Below, piece by piece: positions 61,032-64,000 of a stretch of DNA of 64,000 nucleotides. The position numbers and the translations under genes were made by a program. Under the pieces are notes generated by a model, which had not been told where the DNA came from, did no database searches, and saw nothing but the letters and a program-made list of their open reading frames with translations. Origin of the DNA: a bacterium (GTDB lineage: Bacteria; Chloroflexota; Dormibacteria; Dormibacterales; Dormibacteraceae); contig SCQL01000031.1 in NCBI GenBank assembly GCA_004299235.1, positions 62,001 to 126,000 of the forward strand, read 5' to 3'. The first letter of the stretch is position 1. Each line of letters begins with the position of its first letter.

Positions 61032-61904
61032 TCAAACTGCCGACGCAATCGCCGCTTTAACCCAAGCGGCCGCCGCCTCAACATCCCAGAGAGATGGAAT
61101 GGTCTCGATCCCTTCCAGCAAGGCCAGCTCCCTGAGGAAGCGGAAGACGGCCGGCTGCTCGTACCCGCAGCTCGCCAGCAAGTCAGGATCCGCTATGACT
61201 CGGCCGGGTTCCGCGTCAGCCTGCACGGCTGCGTCGTTGAGCAGGATGAGTCTGTCTGCAAAGGCAGCTAGCAGTTCAAGCTTGTGCTCCGCCACGATCA
61301 TCGTTATTCCGCCGCGAAGAGATGCCAGCACCTCATAGAAGGTCTTTGTTGCTGCACTGTCGAGCTCGGCGGTGGGCTCGTCCAGAAGAAGGATTCGCGG
61401 CTTGGCGACGATTGCAGAGGCCAGCGCAACCAGCTGTTTTTGCCCGCCCGACAGAGTCGGGGTCATCCTATCGATCAGCTCGTCCAGCCGGAAGGTGCCC
61501 GAGACCTCGGCGACGCGTGCCTTGATCTCACCAGCAGGGATGATCAGATTCTGCGCAGTCCACGTGACTTCGTCTTGAACGAACAGGTTGAAGATTTGTG
61601 CCTCCGGATCTTGCGCGACGGTTCCCACGAAACTGCTGAGGTCGGAAAGGCGGCGCTCGGCAACCGCCTTCCCTTCCACCTCCACAGAACCACTGCTGAC
61701 TCCGGTGGTGAAGAAATGAGGGATCGCACCGGAGATCGAGTGGAGAAGGGTCGACTTTCCACTGCCAGCTGGCCCTAGTAATCCAACGAATTCTCCCTTG
61801 CCCACTTTGAGTGTGATGTCGCGCAACGCGGGCGCGGCTGAACTCTCGTACCGATACGAGAATGACTTGAACTCGATGGCACAGTCGACAGGCCGGCTTG
61901 CCAA
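61032..61904 (-). CDS. ecfA: ECF transporter ATPase subunit (A)
   Basis: This 290-aa ABC ATPase has Walker A GPAGSGKST, Q-loop VAQDPEAQIFNLFVQDEVTW, signature LSGGQKQLVALASAI and Walker B ILLLDEPTAELD. It pairs with the adjacent A-prime subunit of equal length. It starts four bases after the S-component stop. Confidence 0.92.
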   Translation of the reverse strand: MASRPVDCAIEFKSFSYRYESSAAPALRDITLKVGKGEFVGLLGPAGSGKSTLLHSISGAIPHFFTTGVSSGSVEVEGKAVAERRLSDLSSFVGTVAQDPEAQIFNLFVQDEVTWTAQNLIIPAGEIKARVAEVSGTFRLDELIDRMTPTLSGGQKQLVALASAIVAKPRILLLDEPTAELDSAATKTFYEVLASLRGGITMIVAEHKLELLAAFADRLILLNDAAVQADAEPGRVIADPDLLASCGYEQPAVFRFLRELALLEGIETIPSLWDVEAAAAWVKAAIASAV

Positions 61905-61908
61905 CTTG

Positions 61909-62532
61909 CTATGGCCAAAGCCGAGTCGCCAGAGCCCGCTTCATGACAACGAACGACAGGATTGGCAGCCCTAGTGCGAATTCCAGGAACAGAATCAAAC
62001 CCGTCTTGAAGACCAAGTTGGGCGTCATCCCAACCAACACAGGCCAGATAAACAGCGGATAGGGCAGGGTGATCAGAAGCGAACCGACAGCGTTGGCTAG
62101 ATAGAGTTGGAGGATGGTGAGGCCCTTACCCTCCCGCTTCACCATGTAGGTGCCGACCGCAGTGCCGATTGCGTAGAGACTGTTCGTGAAGAAGAAGATG
62201 GGAGCCAGCGGCGTGGTCGCTGTGAGCGTACTGAAGAGGGGACTTATGACCAGGGTGATCCAACCACCCGGCAGGCCGAAGAGCGCCGGTCCGACCGCCA
62301 GGGCCTGCGTGGCCGCTCCAAACAGGAAGAACGTGCCCCCGAAGATCGCCGAGTCGAGCCGCTCCGCAATGTTGAGCATGACCGCGACGACGATGCCCCA
62401 CAGCACGGACGCGACGATTGTTTTCAAATCGACGCGCCAAAGCTTGAAGTCGTACGTCACGGTGCTGTACCACGGCACGCGCTCCCTGATCTGTGCCGCG
62501 CCGCCCATGTCTCGAGAAGTTGTCGCCATCAT
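61909..62532 (-). CDS. Putative ECF transporter substrate-binding S component
   Basis: This 207-aa membrane protein has about six hydrophobic segments and is the first gene of the operon, in the place of the S component. It resembles YkoE-like S components only in general pattern (AIFGGTFFLFGAATQALAVGPALFGLPGGWITLVISPL). The substrate is unknown; the four downstream hydrolases suggest a nitrogen-rich small molecule. The start could be either of two Met codons at 62532 and 62529. Confidence 0.7.
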   Translation of the reverse strand: MMATTSRDMGGAAQIRERVPWYSTVTYDFKLWRVDLKTIVASVLWGIVVAVMLNIAERLDSAIFGGTFFLFGAATQALAVGPALFGLPGGWITLVISPLFSTLTATTPLAPIFFFTNSLYAIGTAVGTYMVKREGKGLTILQLYLANAVGSLLITLPYPLFIWPVLVGMTPNLVFKTGLILFLEFALGLPILSFVVMKRALATRLWP

Positions 62533-62584
62533 TCGAACCTCCTGACCCGCTAACTACGGAATGAAAGTTGGAACCGAATGGCCT

Positions 62585-63526
62585 CTAACCCTGCACCTCC
62601 TTGCGTCTCGGTCGGCGTCGAGGCGCCGACGGTTGTCTTGGTCTCGGTTTGGACTGCAACGGGATCGACGGCCCAAGTGATTGGTTCCCGGACATATGGC
62701 TTGACTTGAAGTGATCACCCAAAGGGGGGCTTACATTCGTCGCCAGAGCCGAGAGAGCTTGCGCCGTCTCCAGGACGGCGGGGATCGAGCTGTTAAGGAG
62801 CTCTTGGGTCACCCGAACCGTCGGGCCGTGAACGGCGAGAGCACCCAGCAGCTGTCCCCGTGAGTTGAAGACGGGAGCTGCGACACCAACGGAACCCTGC
62901 ACACGTTCGTTCCAGCTGGTCGCGTATCCCTTCTGTCGTATGAGCGCCAGCTCCTCCATATAGACACCGAGGTCGAACCGACGGCTGAATTCCTCCGGAT
63001 GCCGGCTCGCATCTTCGAATACGGCTTCAGCGAGGCCAGGGATCCCGCCGAAGGCGACCAACACCTTGCCAGCCGCACCCGCGAATAGCGGATAGGAGCC
63101 GCCAGCGCGGAGCACGTGCCGGAGCTCATGCGAGCATTCAGCGATCACTATCGGGACCCGCCTAACGCCGACCCGCACCTGTAGAGAAGTGGTCTCGTCG
63201 AGGCGATCCCGAAGCGAATTGGCGACGGGCGTCCCCAGTGATACCAGGTCGTGCCGAGACAGAAAACCACTGGCAAGCATCAGCACCCGCGGCCCCAGCT
63301 GATAGAGCTGGCTAGCCTGGTCCTTCACCAACAGGCCGTACGATTCGAGCACAGCCATTGCGCGGTGAACACTGCTGCGAGGCCAACCGAGGTGGTTTGA
63401 AAGCTCGCGCACGGTCATGGGCTGCTTCGGACCGGCCACAGTAAGCAGGACGTCTAGAGCGAGGCCAACTGGCGACGGACGCCTTCGCCTATCGGGGGTC
63501 CCTGAACCGGCTGATGCTAGGGTCAC
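62585..63526 (-). CDS. IclR-family transcription regulator
   Basis: This 313-aa regulator has an IclR winged helix (LALDVLLTVAGPKQPMTVRELSNHLGWPRSSVHRAMAVLESYGLLVKD) and an effector domain (PIVIAECSHELRHVLRAGGSYPLFAGAAGKVLVAFG, NERVQGSVGVAAPVFNSRGQLLGALAVHGP). A basic, Ser/Pro-rich tail of about 45 residues is atypical. GTG 63526 is preferred over ATG 63571 because an AAGG site precedes it and because the dyad at 63537-63569 would otherwise be coding. It likely controls the downstream ECF-hydrolase operon. Confidence 0.88.
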   Translation of the reverse strand: MTLASAGSGTPDRRRRPSPVGLALDVLLTVAGPKQPMTVRELSNHLGWPRSSVHRAMAVLESYGLLVKDQASQLYQLGPRVLMLASGFLSRHDLVSLGTPVANSLRDRLDETTSLQVRVGVRRVPIVIAECSHELRHVLRAGGSYPLFAGAAGKVLVAFGGIPGLAEAVFEDASRHPEEFSRRFDLGVYMEELALIRQKGYATSWNERVQGSVGVAAPVFNSRGQLLGALAVHGPTVRVTQELLNSSIPAVLETAQALSALATNVSPPLGDHFKSSHMSGNQSLGPSIPLQSKPRPRQPSAPRRRPRRKEVQG

Positions 63527-63536
63527 AAGGCTGCCT

Positions 63537-63569
63537 GCCTTAAATTGGGACGATGTCCCACTGTAAGGC
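63537..63569. promoter_or_regulatory. 33-bp nested dyad upstream of the IclR gene
   Basis: Outer arms GCCTTA (63537-63542) and TAAGGC (63564-63569) and inner arms TGGGAC (63546-63551) and GTCCCA (63555-63560) are all perfect and share one centre. It is a likely operator for the IclR-family protein. Confidence 0.65.
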
Positions 63570-63649
63570 ATAATGCCACATCCGCAGCCTGGGGTCAATG
63601 ACACTGTCACGACCCCCCCGAGCTCTAGAAGTCCGGTCCGGGCTCGGAG

Positions 63650-63866
63650 GTGAGCGTGTTGCGTCGGGACAAGCTCGATGCCGGCGGCCGAGTCACCGTT
63701 CGCCCCTTGGGTCGGCTTCGCCACATCTACGTCAGCTACAAACGCAAGCGGCACCCAGTCACCCTCTGGTTGCCGGGCCCACCTGCGAGTCATCGCCGAG
63801 GACGGCTCATCCTGCGGGAACGGACACTCAATGCCCGCCGGAATTACCAGCCGACACCCGCAGCCG
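63650..63866 (+). pseudogene. C-terminal remnant of an IS481-family transposase
   Basis: The frame VSVLRRDKLDAGGRVTVRPLGRLRHI resembles the beta-strand C-terminal domain of IS481 transposases (RxDxVDxxGxVTLRxxGRLxHI). A second reading frame then gives HLRVIAEDG, and the first frame resumes RERTLNARRNYQPTPA. Two compensating frame changes and the missing catalytic core mark it as a remnant of a mobile element. Confidence 0.55.
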
Positions 63867-63870
63867 GTCG

Positions 63871-63972
63871 GTCTACGATGTCGCGAGACATAGGGCGGCA
63901 CGAGCGCACTACGCGTGAGACAGCAGCGGGTCTACGATGTCTTGTGACAGGCTCCACCATGTCGTGAGACAT
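63871..63972. repeat. Three short ATGTC-N4-GACA palindromes
   Basis: ATGTCGCGAGACAT (63878), ATGTCTTGTGACA (63937) and ATGTCGTGAGACAT (63959) are near-identical palindromes; the first two are also preceded by the same TCTACG. They follow the transposase remnant and may be element ends or regulator sites. No gene is visible from 63867 to the window end. Confidence 0.5.
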
Positions 63973-64000
63973 GAGATGGCTCCCCTTGGTGGACGCTCTT

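Overview
The window is GC-rich DNA from a bacterial chromosome, with tightly packed operons, many 4-base start/stop overlaps and frequent GTG starts. Its gene content (aerobic Mo-hydroxylase, NarGHJI, a DosR/DosS-like pair, SdhCAB with a large membrane subunit, a COG1964 radical SAM enzyme, an ECF transporter, leaderless-looking promoters) suggests a soil- or sediment-type member of the Chloroflexota/Dormibacterota/Actinomycetota sphere. That placement is inference; no rRNA or tRNA gene is visible to confirm it.

Layout. 1-4.5 kb: the end of a hydantoinase B gene facing a four-gene operon (cyclase-family hydrolase plus a three-subunit xanthine/CO-dehydrogenase-type Mo enzyme). 4.6-6.3 kb: a small unknown gene, a VapBC-type toxin-antitoxin pair and a decayed hemerythrin-like gene. 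6.3-25.3 kb: a nitrate and hypoxia block. It holds NarK; a six-gene operon (heme-copper-oxidase-like membrane protein, DUF59, DUF2249, cupin-hemerythrin, ferredoxin, OsmC-DUF2249) diverging from a COG2345 regulator; a nar operon that begins with an untracked 58-aa membrane protein and a split cytochrome b and ends with NarGHJI and a zinc-ribbon protein; a frameshifted two-TM protein; and SdhCAB. 25.4-28.2 kb: a polyketide-cyclase-like protein and a DosR/DosS-like two-component system. Palindromes of the form GGGAC-N4-GGCCC occur upstream of narK, the nar operon and the 25.4-kb gene.

28.3-47.3 kb is the most unusual part. It is a thiol-redox region with four genes in which an in-frame TGA replaces a Cys of a CxxC motif: a peroxiredoxin-like protein (28314), two tail-to-tail DUF3179 proteins (40811 and 42982) and a PRXL2/AhpC-TSA_2-like protein (46726, minus). 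All are best read as selenoproteins with a UxxC motif. Around them lie a glutaredoxin-thioredoxin reductase fusion, two TlpA-like thioredoxins, CcdA, copper-type lipoproteins, a MerA/Lpd-like flavoprotein, and a lipid-like set (COG1964 radical SAM, methyltransferase, CDP-alcohol phosphatidyltransferase). A Crp-family regulator gene is accompanied by four TGTGA/CGTGA-type palindromes, one at its own promoter.

47.3-49.5 kb: an OmpR-type two-component system and a monooxygenase-fold protein. 49.6-63.5 kb: a nitrogen-compound catabolic region with an amine oxidase, an APC permease, a PucR regulator, and an eight-gene operon. The operon encodes an ECF transporter (S, two ATPases, T) followed by M24 hydrolase, beta-eliminating lyase, isochorismatase and PuuE-like deacetylase, and sits below an IclR regulator with a 33-bp nested dyad upstream. 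The right edge holds a broken IS481-like transposase end and three short palindromes.
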